Source: Chryseobacterium jejuense (GTDB lineage Bacteria > Bacteroidota > Bacteroidia > Flavobacteriales > Weeksellaceae). Taken from it: a stretch of DNA of 64,000 nt. Under the pieces are notes generated by a model, which saw nothing but the letters and a program-made list of their open reading frames with translations, made no database searches and was not told the DNA's origin. Below are positions 44,105-53,284 of the stretch, piece by piece; the stretch's first letter is position 1, and each line of letters starts with the position of its first letter. The stretch lies in assembly GCF_900100075.1 (NCBI RefSeq), contig NZ_FNEG01000004.1:186001-250000 (forward strand), in the 5' to 3' direction. The position numbers and the translations under genes are program-made.

Positions 44105-44203
44105 TGTTACACAAAGTAACTAATAATAGTTCGTTTTTGTATCCTTCATTAAAAAAATAGTGGTAACTTCGCAGTAACTTACATTAGTAACATTGAAGTA
44201 ACG
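44105..44203. promoter_or_regulatory. GTAAC-motif cluster between OYE and HxlR genes
   Basis: GTAAC or its complement GTTAC occurs about six times in 100 bp (near 44105, 44115, 44162, 44173, 44186, 44198), including the AGTAACTTACATTAGTAAC arrangement. This is a plausible binding region for the adjacent HxlR regulator. Confidence 0.45.
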
Positions 44204-44204
44204 T

Positions 44205-44588
44205 ATGAAAAAGAATGAATTAATGCAATACAGCTGTCCTCTGGGCAAAGCAATGGCCGCTTTGGGAAGCAAATGGAAACCGATTATTGTATTGGTGATT
44301 AAAGACCGAAAACTACGTTTTGGAGAGCTTGCTGTACGCATTAATGTGATCTCCAGAAAGGTATTGACCGACCAGTTACGGGAAATGGAAACTGATGGTT
44401 TGGTCATTCGTGAAGAATTTAAAGAACTTCCACCAAGGGTAGAATATTCTCTAACAGAAAAAGGATTAGCACTGTTGCCTATTTTATACCTTTTGGAAGA
44501 ATGGGAAGCAAAATACCAAGTGAAAGGAACATACTCTGAAGATTGTATAGAATTGATAAAGGAAAAGAAAAAAACAGCTAAAGTCTGA
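44205..44588 (+). CDS. HxlR-family winged-helix regulator
   Basis: 127 residues with the HxlR pattern: an N-terminal Cys (YSCPLGKAMAALGSKWKPIIV, Cys 11), RFGELAVRINVISRKVLTDQLREMETDGLVIR and the wing PPRVEYSLTEKGLAL. Several members (YodB, HypR) sense quinones, diamide or hypochlorite through this Cys and control reductase genes, which fits the divergent old yellow enzyme. It ends 14 bp before the convergent lipoprotein gene. The family is secure; the signal is inferred. Confidence 0.9.
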   Translation: MKKNELMQYSCPLGKAMAALGSKWKPIIVLVIKDRKLRFGELAVRINVISRKVLTDQLREMETDGLVIREEFKELPPRVEYSLTEKGLALLPILYLLEEWEAKYQVKGTYSEDCIELIKEKKKTAKV

Positions 44589-44601
44589 TTTAATTAATCT
44601 C

Positions 44602-45399
44602 TTACTTAAAACAAACTCTAAAATTATTTTCAACTCTTGTTAACGTATTTTTATATTTCCCGGGTTTCCATTTGGAATAATCAGTTAGAATTTTGTTTTT
44701 CGCGAGACTCTCTAGTTCATTCTTGTACTTTTCATTCCTCTTAAAGCCACTTACCCAGTTTTTATTCTTCACATTGCTAATAGTTCCATCTTTTTCAACG
44801 ATAAAGCTGATATCAATAAAAGGATAAGTATCTAATTCATGTTGTAAAGGAAGTCCTGTCTGAACAGCTAGGATATCCTCTTTCTTGGTAATCTTATTTT
44901 CTTTTACCAAATTTGGCTGATCTTCTTCTGAAAGGTCATAAACACTTAATATTTTTGTTCCGGCTTTAATCTTTTGAATCATCAATCGTTCAGCTGCATG
45001 CTCAATTTTCTGACGAAAGTCTTTCCCGTGAATTCCCTCCATTTTTAAATCAATCATGGCTTTATAACATCCTTTAGTTTGCCCTTCTATCACAACACAG
45101 CTATAAATATCGTTTATCACTTCTATCTTTTGTTTTGCCGCATATTCTATTATTTCATCTGCATAAGGAGATGTCTTGCAACCAAAACAAGATGTGGTTA
45201 CATAAATATTTTTATATTTATCCAAATCTTTCTCAGCTTGTTCAATATCATCTTTACACATTCTATCATTTAGATTTGGATTTTTCACATAGCTACGAAG
45301 AAATTCCTTAGGATTTGGAGGTTGTTCTTCCATAGGCTTTGCATGATCCTTACAACCTAACAGTAATAGTACGAAAAAAAGATAATGGAGAATTTTCAT
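44602..45399 (-). CDS. Putative lipoprotein with TonB-like C-terminal region
   Basis: 265 residues from ATG 45399 (lipobox FFVLLLLGCKDH, Cys about residue 16). Part of the body is Cys-containing (CKDDIEQAEKDL, TTSCFGCKTSPYADEI, IYSCVVIEG, TKGCYKAM). The last ~90 residues (YPFIDISFIVEKDGTISNVKN, LTDYSKWKPGKYKN, each in part) resemble the TonB C-terminal fold found in many Bacteroidota exported proteins. It may link to an outer-membrane partner. No neighbour supports a specific role. Confidence 0.6.
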   Translation of the reverse strand: MKILHYLFFVLLLLGCKDHAKPMEEQPPNPKEFLRSYVKNPNLNDRMCKDDIEQAEKDLDKYKNIYVTTSCFGCKTSPYADEIIEYAAKQKIEVINDIYSCVVIEGQTKGCYKAMIDLKMEGIHGKDFRQKIEHAAERLMIQKIKAGTKILSVYDLSEEDQPNLVKENKITKKEDILAVQTGLPLQHELDTYPFIDISFIVEKDGTISNVKNKNWVSGFKRNEKYKNELESLAKNKILTDYSKWKPGKYKNTLTRVENNFRVCFK

Positions 45400-45549
45400 G
45401 ATATTTTTTGACATTCCTCGTTTCAAATGTACAAATTACAGTTCTGATATCTTCATTATCTGCTTTCAAAAAAGTAAGTAGCTCACGAAAAGGTAAGCAT
45501 ATAGTTTCATCATTATTTCTGATCCAACTTTGCAGAAAAATTTTTCATT

Positions 45550-45966
45550 ATGAATTACAAAGAAATTGCGAAGGAAACTATTGGCCATCTGTATAAAGCA
45601 CATACCAGCATCCGAAAATCCGGCATTGATGAAAAGCTGATTGCATTGGCAGAATTACGGGTTTCTCAAATTAATGGCTGTGCTTACTGCTGCAGCTATC
45701 ATGCTAAGGAACTTCTCAACTTTGGCTTTGAACAGGATGTCGTAAACAGACTTCCAGGTTGGAAACACACCAATGTCTTCAATGATCAACAAAAGCTTGT
45801 TTTAGAATGGGCAGAAGCTGTCACTTTCAACAATAATGAATGGCAGGGAATCAAAGGAAGATTATTGCAGTATTTTACAGAAAGAGAAATTGTAGAATTA
45901 ACTTCAAGTATTACTTTGATGAGTACTTTGAATAAGCTGCGAATTACTTTAGCCGAGCAAGATTAA
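45550..45966 (+). CDS. Carboxymuconolactone decarboxylase/AhpD-like protein
   Basis: A 138-residue helical protein. The AhpD core has the CxxC-x3-H motif (INGCAYCCSYHAKEL, about 37-48), which serves as a peroxide- or alkylhydroperoxide-related redox centre in AhpD proteins and is a common mark of the PF02627 family. Glu and Asp around the centre also fit. It is cytosolic and monocistronic with a hairpin after it. Oxidative stress defence is inferred. Confidence 0.85.
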   Translation: MNYKEIAKETIGHLYKAHTSIRKSGIDEKLIALAELRVSQINGCAYCCSYHAKELLNFGFEQDVVNRLPGWKHTNVFNDQQKLVLEWAEAVTFNNNEWQGIKGRLLQYFTEREIVELTSSITLMSTLNKLRITLAEQD

Positions 45967-45972
45967 CAGTAA

Positions 45973-45999
45973 ATGGGTTGTCTGTACCCGGCAACCCAT
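45973..45999. terminator. Hairpin between AhpD-like and GLPGLI genes
   Basis: ATGGGTTG pairs with CAACCCAT over an 11-nt loop. It lies between convergent genes but the T-run is weak. Confidence 0.5.
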
Positions 46000-46009
46000 C
46001 AACTATAAT

Positions 46010-46861
46010 TTATTCGAGTTCTATCGGGTTTAAATATTTTCTGATCAAGTCCAATTCTTTCTGCCTTTGATTAATCTTTTCCTGTCCACTTAAAATTGTA
46101 GTTCCAGAGCTCGCCAGTACACCGGCGATATTATCATTACTGGCTTTTAATGCCTGTTCAAATTTGGACTGAGTGGTTTCAACAGCTTCGGTATATCTGG
46201 TTTTCTTTATACTAATTGATTTTCCTGCCAATTGAGAAGTAGGAACAGACTTTATAAGTTCAAAATCATATTCTCCTTTTTCATCTGTTATTTTGATAAT
46301 TAATCCTGGTAATCCACTGAACTTATAAGGCCCATAAGGAAGTGGAATCTCGGTTGAATACCAAGCAATCCAATTTCTTCCCTTGTAAGTAACTTCAGCT
46401 CTTTTACAGTTGATTGCATTGATTGCTTTTACTTCATCAATAAGCTTCCAATTCCCTATAACTGGCTCTTGATAAGTAAGCACAGCCATTCCAACGGGTT
46501 GAAAGTACTGTACTTTTTCATTGGACTGTATAATGGTATATGGAAATTTTGTTTTAGGTACTGAAGTCCCATTTTTAAGATTAATGGTTATGCTGCCATC
46601 AGGATTATTACCCATTACGTAAGATTTTCCAAGCACTGAATCTTTTTTAATAGATTGTGTACTTGCAAAAAAAGCTCGCTTCTCCCCAACCTGTAAAGAG
46701 AAAAATTCTTCGTGTATATAATCCGGAGTCTGCTTGTTTAACTTAGCTTTTAGTACATAAGTAAAATTCCCGTGCAGAGCATCATTTTTATCGGATTGAG
46801 AATAGAATAAAATACTGATAAATAAGGCTAATAATTGAAATAGTTTTTTAGTGTAATCCAT
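46010..46861 (-). CDS. GLPGLI family protein
   Basis: 283 residues from ATG 46861 (signal peptide MDYTKKLFQLLALFISILFYSQ). The exact family motif GPYKFSGLPGLIIKITDEKG is at about residues 180-199, with the conserved AWYSTEIPLPYGP before it. GLPGLI proteins are abundant in flavobacteria, exported, and of unknown function. It is monocistronic, with the fused E1 gene upstream on the same strand but separated by a terminator. Confidence 0.88.
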   Translation of the reverse strand: MDYTKKLFQLLALFISILFYSQSDKNDALHGNFTYVLKAKLNKQTPDYIHEEFFSLQVGEKRAFFASTQSIKKDSVLGKSYVMGNNPDGSITINLKNGTSVPKTKFPYTIIQSNEKVQYFQPVGMAVLTYQEPVIGNWKLIDEVKAINAINCKRAEVTYKGRNWIAWYSTEIPLPYGPYKFSGLPGLIIKITDEKGEYDFELIKSVPTSQLAGKSISIKKTRYTEAVETTQSKFEQALKASNDNIAGVLASSGTTILSGQEKINQRQKELDLIRKYLNPIELE

Positions 46862-46975
46862 AAAGGTGTTTTCGTTATAAAAATGCACATATTTTTATAA
46901 TTACAAAAGTAAAACTGAATAATTGCTCCTAAAAAATTAATAAAACAAATAAGATCTTCTATTTTTAGCCATATT

Positions 46976-47011
46976 ATAAAAAAAGCCGCTCTCAGAAATT
47001 GAAAGCGGCTT
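46976..47011 (-). terminator. Terminator of the fused E1 gene
   Basis: AAGCCGCT pairs with AGCGGCTT over a 13-nt loop, followed on the minus strand by a run of seven T. Confidence 0.8.
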
Positions 47012-47032
47012 AAAATTTATCTTTAATCCCAA

Positions 47033-49465
47033 TTAGAATATCGCAGGATATTTCTGAGGATTGGTTTCATTAAACATAGCATAGATTTTTTCTACCATAT
47101 CATCTGTAGACGGCTTGCTGAAGTAGTCACCATCACTTGCATACGCTGGTCTGTGATCATTAGCAGAGATTGTTAACGGATCTGAATCCAAGTATCTGAA
47201 CGCTTTCTGCTTTTCTAAGATCTGCTGTAGGATAAATCCTGTTGTTCCCCCTTCCACATCTTCGTCAATAACTACTAATCTGTTCGTTTTCTTAACACTT
47301 TCAGCAATTTCGTGAGATAAATCGAAAGGAATTAATGACTGGATATCGATTACTTCTGCAGAAATACCTAATTTTTCTAACTCATTAGCTGCTTCTGTCA
47401 CAATTCTCCATGTAGAACCGTAAGTTACCAACGTAACGTCTTTTCCTTCTTTCGTAACTTCAATTTTACCTACAGGAACAGTGAATTCACCTAAATTATC
47501 AGGCTGCTTTTCTTTCAATCTGTATCCGTTCAGACATTCTACGATAATTGCCGGTTCATCAGCCTGAAGCATAGTGTTATAGAAACCAGCAGCTTTAGTA
47601 AGGTTTCTTGGTACCAATACTAAGATCCCTTTTGAAAGGTTAAGAATACCTGCCATTGGAGAACCTGAATGCCAGATTCCTTCTAATCTGTGCCCTCTTG
47701 TTCTGATAATCAATGGAGCTTTCTGACCTCCTTTGGTTCTGTAATGTACAGTTGCCAAGTCATCGCTCATTCCTTGTAAGCAATAAAGAACATAGTCTAA
47801 ATACTGAATTTCAGCAATAGGTTTCAATCCTCTCATTGCCATACCAATTCCTTGTCCAAGAATCGTAGCTTCACGAATTCCTGTATCAGCGATACGTAAT
47901 GCTCCGTATTTCTCCTGCATACCTTCTAATCCCTGGTTTACGTCACCGATGTTTCCGGTATCCTCTCCAAAGATTAATGTTTCAGGATATTTTTCAAAGA
48001 TTTTATCAAAGTTATTTCTGATCACCACTCTTCCGTCTACATCTTCGGAACTGTCTGAGTAAACAGGCTTGATTTCTTTAATGTTTTCAGCCTTCCATTC
48101 AGACTGAGAATATAAGTGAGATGAATAATTGTCTTTTTCAATTTCAGATACTTCATTGTACTTCTGCATCAATTGATTTCTTTCTGCAGAGTTAGTCCCT
48201 CTTGTAGCCAATAAAGTTTTTCTTGCTAAATGGAATACATCTTTCTTAGCTTTTGAAACTAATTTATTGAAATGAGTAAGCGCCGCTTCTACTTCAGTAT
48301 TCTGACCTTTAAGGTTTTCTACTAAAGGAATGATAGACTGAACAAGTTCTTTAATAGCATTTTGGTAGTTATCCCATGCTGCTTTCTGACCTGTTTTAGC
48401 TAATTTTTTAGCTTCTTCATCAATGGCATCCAACTCTTCAGTAGTAGCAATTACTTCTTCTTTTCCATCAATCTCGATAGAATAGTTGATAATCCACTCT
48501 CTGAATTTTACCAAACCATCAAATTCAGCTTCCCAAGCTAAACGTGCTTCGTTTTTATATCTTTCGTGAGATCCTGATGTAGAGTGTCCTTGAGGCTGAG
48601 TAACATCTACTACGTGAACTACTACAGGAACGCTTTCTGTTCTTGCAAAATGTTCTGCTCTAGCATAGGCATCCAATAGGGCCGGATAATCCCAAGCTCT
48701 TACCTGAATGATCTCACAACCTTGGTTCTCTCCTTCTTTTCTTTGGAAACCACTAAGCATTTCGCTGATATCAGCTTTTGCTCTCTGGTTTTTAGTAGGA
48801 ACTGAAATTCCGTATCCGTCATCCCAGATTGAAACAATCATAGGAACCTGAAGTGCACATGCTGCATTCAATGTTTCCCAGAAATGACCTTCTGCTGTAG
48901 AAGCATCACCAATAGTTCCGAAAGCAATCTCATTTCCTTCTCTTGAAAACTTTTCAGAACCTTCAAATTTTACACTTTTATATATTGTAGAAGCCTGAGC
49001 CAATCCTAATAATCTTGGCATTTGTCCTGCTGTAGGAGAAATATCGGAAGAAATATTCTTCTGCGCCGTTAAATCTTTCCAGCTTCCGTCTTCATTTAAA
49101 CTTCTTGTTGCAAAGTGCCCATTCATTTGTCTTCCTGCTGAAGCTGGTTCTCTTTCCACGCTTGTATCAGCATACATCTGAGCAAAGAAACTTTCAGCCG
49201 TTAAAGCATTAATGGCCAATGCAAAAGTCTGGTCTCTGTAGTACCCAGAACGGAAGTCTCCATTTCTGAAAACCTTCGCCATTGCAAGCTGAGGAAGTTC
49301 CTTACCATCCCCAAAAATTCCGAATTTAGCTTTTCCGGTAAGTACTTCTCTCCTTCCGAGATAAGACATTTCACGAGAGATCCTTCCTAACTTGTAGTCT
49401 TCAAGTATCTGATTTTTAAAATCTTGAAAGGATATTTGCTGTGTTTCAATATAAGTTGTCTGCAT
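47033..49465 (-). CDS. Fused 2-oxoacid dehydrogenase E1 (alpha and beta in one chain)
   Basis: 810 residues from ATG 49465 (the longer frame adds 16 without a start site advantage). The alpha half (about 1-420) has the thiamine diphosphate motif IGDASTAEGHFWETLN, then IWDDGYGISVPT, and the phosphorylation-loop-like QPQGHSTSGSHERY. The beta half (about 490-810) starts RVVIRNNFDKIFEKYP and has GEDTGNIGDVNQGL, YLDYVLYCLQGM and HRLEGIWHSGSPMAG. Fused E1 of the branched-chain/pyruvate type is common in Bacteroidota. It feeds acyl groups to a lipoyl E2; E2 is not in the window, E3 is at 28383. Confidence 0.9.
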   Translation of the reverse strand: MQTTYIETQQISFQDFKNQILEDYKLGRISREMSYLGRREVLTGKAKFGIFGDGKELPQLAMAKVFRNGDFRSGYYRDQTFALAINALTAESFFAQMYADTSVEREPASAGRQMNGHFATRSLNEDGSWKDLTAQKNISSDISPTAGQMPRLLGLAQASTIYKSVKFEGSEKFSREGNEIAFGTIGDASTAEGHFWETLNAACALQVPMIVSIWDDGYGISVPTKNQRAKADISEMLSGFQRKEGENQGCEIIQVRAWDYPALLDAYARAEHFARTESVPVVVHVVDVTQPQGHSTSGSHERYKNEARLAWEAEFDGLVKFREWIINYSIEIDGKEEVIATTEELDAIDEEAKKLAKTGQKAAWDNYQNAIKELVQSIIPLVENLKGQNTEVEAALTHFNKLVSKAKKDVFHLARKTLLATRGTNSAERNQLMQKYNEVSEIEKDNYSSHLYSQSEWKAENIKEIKPVYSDSSEDVDGRVVIRNNFDKIFEKYPETLIFGEDTGNIGDVNQGLEGMQEKYGALRIADTGIREATILGQGIGMAMRGLKPIAEIQYLDYVLYCLQGMSDDLATVHYRTKGGQKAPLIIRTRGHRLEGIWHSGSPMAGILNLSKGILVLVPRNLTKAAGFYNTMLQADEPAIIVECLNGYRLKEKQPDNLGEFTVPVGKIEVTKEGKDVTLVTYGSTWRIVTEAANELEKLGISAEVIDIQSLIPFDLSHEIAESVKKTNRLVVIDEDVEGGTTGFILQQILEKQKAFRYLDSDPLTISANDHRPAYASDGDYFSKPSTDDMVEKIYAMFNETNPQKYPAIF

Positions 49466-49601
49466 AGCTAAGTAAAAAAGTTTTTGTTCTTCAAGTATTT
49501 TGCTAATATACACTTTTTAAATTAATTTTAATTTTTAATAATCTTTTTTAAAAATTTGATAATAAAAAAAATAGTGCTTTATTTTGAAAAAATTTGTAAA
49601 G

Positions 49602-49895
49602 ATGGAAAAAAAGTCACCTCATATCCTGAATGCATCCAGCAACCTTTTAGGGTTTTCATTGATTATTATTACCTCATTAAAAATCGCTAAAATCAGTCAC
49701 AACACCTATTTGGATGAATTTGCAGGACTTGCATGCATCCTTTTTGCATGCAGTTGTTTCTTTTCATTTCTGGCTATCAGAACGGAAAATAAAAAGCGGG
49801 AATACACGTTTGAGAGTATTGCGGATTATTTATTTTTAATCGCTTTATTTTGTATAGTTCTGGCCGTTATTATTTTAACTCTAAAAATTATTTAA
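49602..49895 (+). CDS. Small membrane protein
   Basis: 97 residues from ATG 49602; the longer frame starts at TTG. Three membrane segments (LLGFSLIIITSLKIA, FAGLACILFACSCFFSFLAI, IADYLFLIALFCIVLAVIILTLKII, each roughly). No recognised family. Monocistronic between the E1 and VGIGT genes. Short length leaves some doubt, but the hydrophobic pattern is regular. Confidence 0.55.
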   Translation: MEKKSPHILNASSNLLGFSLIIITSLKIAKISHNTYLDEFAGLACILFACSCFFSFLAIRTENKKREYTFESIADYLFLIALFCIVLAVIILTLKII

Positions 49896-50057
49896 TTAAA
49901 AATTTTTGCTCTATTGCATACTCTATGAAACTATATAATGATTTTCCGATATCACATCCAGGAATCTTATAATATTAACTCCATATGCCTATTCTCTGAA
50001 CTTTTACAATTCTGTTCAGATTACTTTTTTATTTTTGAACCTAGCTCAATATTAAAA

Positions 50058-50111
50058 AAAGTGTTCTGCATACATTTTTCAGTTTCCCAAAAAAAATACG
50101 CAAAACACTTT
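50058..50111 (-). terminator. Terminator of the 50142 gene
   Basis: AAAGTGTTCTGC pairs with GCAAAACACTTT (one G-U) over about 30 nt; on the minus strand it is followed by seven T. It lies 30 bp past the stop. Confidence 0.6.
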
Positions 50112-50141
50112 ATCGTTTTAATTGTACTGATAAAGATAGGA

Positions 50142-50936
50142 TTATATCTTCTGAACGGTCACATTAGTAACATTACCACTTCCCGTAGATCCTGTTTCCG
50201 TTGCAATAATGGTTGCATTTTGATTGGGAGCTGCTGTAAAACGGATCTGATAACCCGCTGTGGGAGCTACAACTACGGTTGTATAGTTCATCAACTCACC
50301 TACCGTTCCTGAAACAGCAACCGCATTATAATGGCTTCCTCTTCCCAGATAATTAGCGTCTGGTACAGGTCTTATACCGATGAGTAGCTGAGTATCTGCT
50401 GGCATATTGACAAAACTTGCCTGTAACGTTATCAGATAATTCCCAGGCTGATTAAAAGTCATTACTCCAGTTCCGGTATTATAAGAATAGAAAGGAGAGG
50501 TTGCTATTGGTGCAGCAAATAATAAAGTAGTAATTGTAGAAGAACTGATACTCTGGTTAGCTGCTAAACGGGCATGAAACAGTGAATAAGCCGTAAAATC
50601 TATAGTCTTCAGAACTCCCGTAGCATCAGCCACAACAACCCTGTCTGTTCCACCGATACCTATATTCGAATTAATATTACGGATACGAGCATTTCCGGAC
50701 GCCACATCTAATTTTTCAGCCGGGAAAGCTGTTCCGATCCCTACCTTGGCACTTGATGTTACACTAAAATCGTTATCCTGTTGAGCTGCAGAAGGAATTC
50801 CTGTAGCAGGATTATCTTTAGAACCGTCAATATGAAAAGTTGTCTGGGGATTTTGAGTACCAATTCCCATTTGTGCGTAGGTGAGAAAACTTGAGCTGAT
50901 AGCGCACGCTACCATCATTGTCTGCATTTTTTTCAT
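50142..50936 (-). CDS. VGIGT-type exported surface protein
   Basis: 264 residues from ATG 50936 (signal peptide ending FLTYAQ). The mature start MGIGTQNPQTTFHIDGSKDNP, the AQQDNDFSVTSSAKVGIGT spacer and a second LDVASG unit repeat the tail-fibre-like N-terminus of this family. A Ser/Thr/Ala-rich beta C-terminus follows (NVTVQKI end). The start is close to that of the 53285 protein (HIDGxKDN, AQQ-N-D), so the two are paralogues with different C-termini. Cell-surface or extracellular location inferred. Confidence 0.75.
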   Translation of the reverse strand: MKKMQTMMVACAISSSFLTYAQMGIGTQNPQTTFHIDGSKDNPATGIPSAAQQDNDFSVTSSAKVGIGTAFPAEKLDVASGNARIRNINSNIGIGGTDRVVVADATGVLKTIDFTAYSLFHARLAANQSISSSTITTLLFAAPIATSPFYSYNTGTGVMTFNQPGNYLITLQASFVNMPADTQLLIGIRPVPDANYLGRGSHYNAVAVSGTVGELMNYTTVVVAPTAGYQIRFTAAPNQNATIIATETGSTGSGNVTNVTVQKI

Positions 50937-51193
50937 TATTTCTGTTTTTTTATAATGACAAATAAACAAAAATTATACTGAAAACCAATGAATTGTTAAC
51001 AAGTACTTTATTTGAATTATGCAAAAGATTAGTTTATAGTAATTTACTGACATTAAAAAACACAACTAATCACAACTGCTTGAATTATTGGGGAATAGCG
51101 CTATTTCTTTCCAAAAATAATGACTTCATACACCATACAGGATTAAAGGGGAAATAACAGAAAAAAAATCAAGACAGTTAAAAAGTATTTACA

Positions 51194-52171
51194 TCAGAAT
51201 TTTCGCTCAATTACGTAATCCAACATACTGTGTAAAGATTTTCTTTCTTCAGATTCCGGAAATTCATTCAGAATATCCTTAGCTTTCTGCTGGAAGTCTT
51301 TCATTACAGTGATCGCATACTCCAAACCGCCGGAGTTTTTAACAAACTCTATCAGTTCTTTTACCCGTTTTGGATTGTTATTATAGCGCTTGATAGTATC
51401 GAAATAGTATTTTCTGTCCTTTTCATTGGCTATTTTCAGGGTATGAATTAAAGGAAGGGTCATTTTCTGTTCTTTAATATCAATTCCTACTGGTTTACCT
51501 ATTACATTGGAGCTTAAATAATCAAAAAGGTCATCTTTGATCTGAAAAGCCATTCCTGTGAAGGTCCCGAAGTTCTGCATTTTTTTTGCCAAAACTTCAT
51601 CCACATTGTTAGAAAGAACTCCTATTTCGCAGCAGGCAGCAATTAAAGTTGCTGTTTTCTGACGGATAATTTCGTAATAAACATCTTCTGTAATATCCAG
51701 TTTTCTGGCTTTCTCCAATTGAAGAAGCTCACCTTCAGACATTTCGCGGATGGTTCTTGAAATTACACCCAATAAATCGTAATCTTTATGATCTGTAGAT
51801 AATAATACTGATTTTGATAGCAGATAGTCTCCTACCAAAACAGCAATTTTATTTTTCCATAAGGCATTAATGGAGAAAAAATTACGGCGCTTAAAGCTTT
51901 CATCCACCACATCATCATGTACCAAAGTAGCTGTGTGAATAAGCTCAATCATGGAGGCTCCACGATACGTTTTTTCATTAACATTTCCTACTAGCTTGGC
52001 GCAAAGAAATACAAACATTGGACGCATCTGTTTCCCTTTGGTGGTAACAATAAAACGAGTTACCTTATCTAATAAAGGGACTTTACTCTGCATTGATTCA
52101 TAAAACTTCTGTTCGAAAAGTTTCATTTCATCATTGATCGGTTGTTTAAAATCTTCTACAATGTTTGCCAC
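51194..52171 (-). CDS. Polyprenyl diphosphate synthase (trans-isoprenyl)
   Basis: A 325-residue helical synthase. The first Asp-rich motif LVHDDVVDES (DDxxD, about 85-89), the GKQMRPMFVFLCA substrate segment and the second motif QIKDDLFDYLSS (about 212-218), with Lys/Arg residues around, are all present. It makes long-chain prenyl diphosphates, probably the side chain of menaquinone, the only quinone of flavobacteria; the exact chain length cannot be read. Monocistronic, cytosolic. The family is secure. Confidence 0.9.
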   Translation of the reverse strand: MANIVEDFKQPINDEMKLFEQKFYESMQSKVPLLDKVTRFIVTTKGKQMRPMFVFLCAKLVGNVNEKTYRGASMIELIHTATLVHDDVVDESFKRRNFFSINALWKNKIAVLVGDYLLSKSVLLSTDHKDYDLLGVISRTIREMSEGELLQLEKARKLDITEDVYYEIIRQKTATLIAACCEIGVLSNNVDEVLAKKMQNFGTFTGMAFQIKDDLFDYLSSNVIGKPVGIDIKEQKMTLPLIHTLKIANEKDRKYYFDTIKRYNNNPKRVKELIEFVKNSGGLEYAITVMKDFQQKAKDILNEFPESEERKSLHSMLDYVIERKF

Positions 52172-52246
52172 AATCTGCTAATGCTGGGTGAATAAAATTA
52201 TTAATTCTCACAAAGATAATTTTTTTCGCTCAATTTTAAACGAAAA

Positions 52247-53125
52247 TTAATCTTTGAATTGCTCTTTGGGGATAAAATAAAGGGCCGGCTTGGTACTTCC
52301 TAGCGGAGATTTAAACTTTTCCCCTGAAATAGAGATTCCTGTTTCATCCACAGCAATGCCTTCAATTTGCCCAATCGATAAAGCACTTCCCAGATAATAA
52401 TGTTTGGGTCTCTCTTTAAAAAATATCCCAGGTTCTGTTTCTGTAAATACATCCATAAAGACCTCTGTTTTCTTGCTATACCCTACCAAATAAAGCTTTT
52501 TATCAAAATAGGCTGCATCTGTCACCATGAAGTTTGTTTTATAGGTTTCTGTCTTCACAGCATCCTGTTTTTCATTCTTTTCAGGATCAATTATATAATG
52601 TATAGTTGATTTTGACATCCATTCTTTGGTAAACAAATGAAGCTTTCCGTGAGCATATACCATCGCTTCAGCATCATAATCGGTATTAAAATAACTGGAT
52701 TTATAATCGGTCTGCTCCGGATAATGAAATTTAATCTCCCTTACCTGGCTATTTTGCAAGCTATCTCCCTGAAAAGGTACTTTATAAATGGTAAGATGTC
52801 TTCTGCTTCCGTCATTATTTCCGAAATCACCGATATAAAAATTGCTTCCGTCATTGGTCAACGCTTCCCAATCGGTATTTTTAGCATTTACTTTTAAGGT
52901 TTTCAGTACTTCTCCTGAGGTTTTATTGATCTCATATAACTCAGGAGCATTTCCACTGTCATTAAAGGTATACAGCTTTCCATTAAAAATATTGAGTCCG
53001 GAAGTTTCCTGGATCTTCTCATCCAAGTGGCTGACTCTGTATTTTTTTATTTTCAGGAAATCTGTCCGTTGAGAAAATGCAGTTTGAAAGGCCAGAAAAG
53101 CCAATAACAGAAATGTTCTTTTCAT
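52247..53125 (-). CDS. Exported beta-propeller-like protein
   Basis: 292 residues with signal peptide ending TAFSQ. Repeats such as TSGLNIFNGKLYTFNDSG, NTDWEALTNDGSNFYIGDFGNN, YDAEAMVYAHGKLHLFTK and QIEGIAVDETGISISGEK suggest a propeller of the SdiA-regulated/phytase-like type, with Asp-Gly and EGI/EAL edges and a GDFGNN loop that could bind calcium. Its role is unknown. It is monocistronic, on the same strand as the prenyl synthase with a 75-bp gap. Confidence 0.65.
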   Translation of the reverse strand: MKRTFLLLAFLAFQTAFSQRTDFLKIKKYRVSHLDEKIQETSGLNIFNGKLYTFNDSGNAPELYEINKTSGEVLKTLKVNAKNTDWEALTNDGSNFYIGDFGNNDGSRRHLTIYKVPFQGDSLQNSQVREIKFHYPEQTDYKSSYFNTDYDAEAMVYAHGKLHLFTKEWMSKSTIHYIIDPEKNEKQDAVKTETYKTNFMVTDAAYFDKKLYLVGYSKKTEVFMDVFTETEPGIFFKERPKHYYLGSALSIGQIEGIAVDETGISISGEKFKSPLGSTKPALYFIPKEQFKD

Positions 53126-53284
53126 AGTGCAAAAATAGGACTTTCTATCAAAACAGTAATATTTAGAATAATTCTTTTCTAACAGACTATCTATTTAAAC
53201 CTTATATAAAAATTATTGAACATATTTTCTACTAAGAAGTAATTCTAATAAACCTCCAACTTCATACTTAGATAAAATAAGGGT

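Noticed and set aside
49938-50312. 124-codon plus-strand ORF
   Set aside because: It crosses a terminator hairpin and runs antisense into the VGIGT gene.
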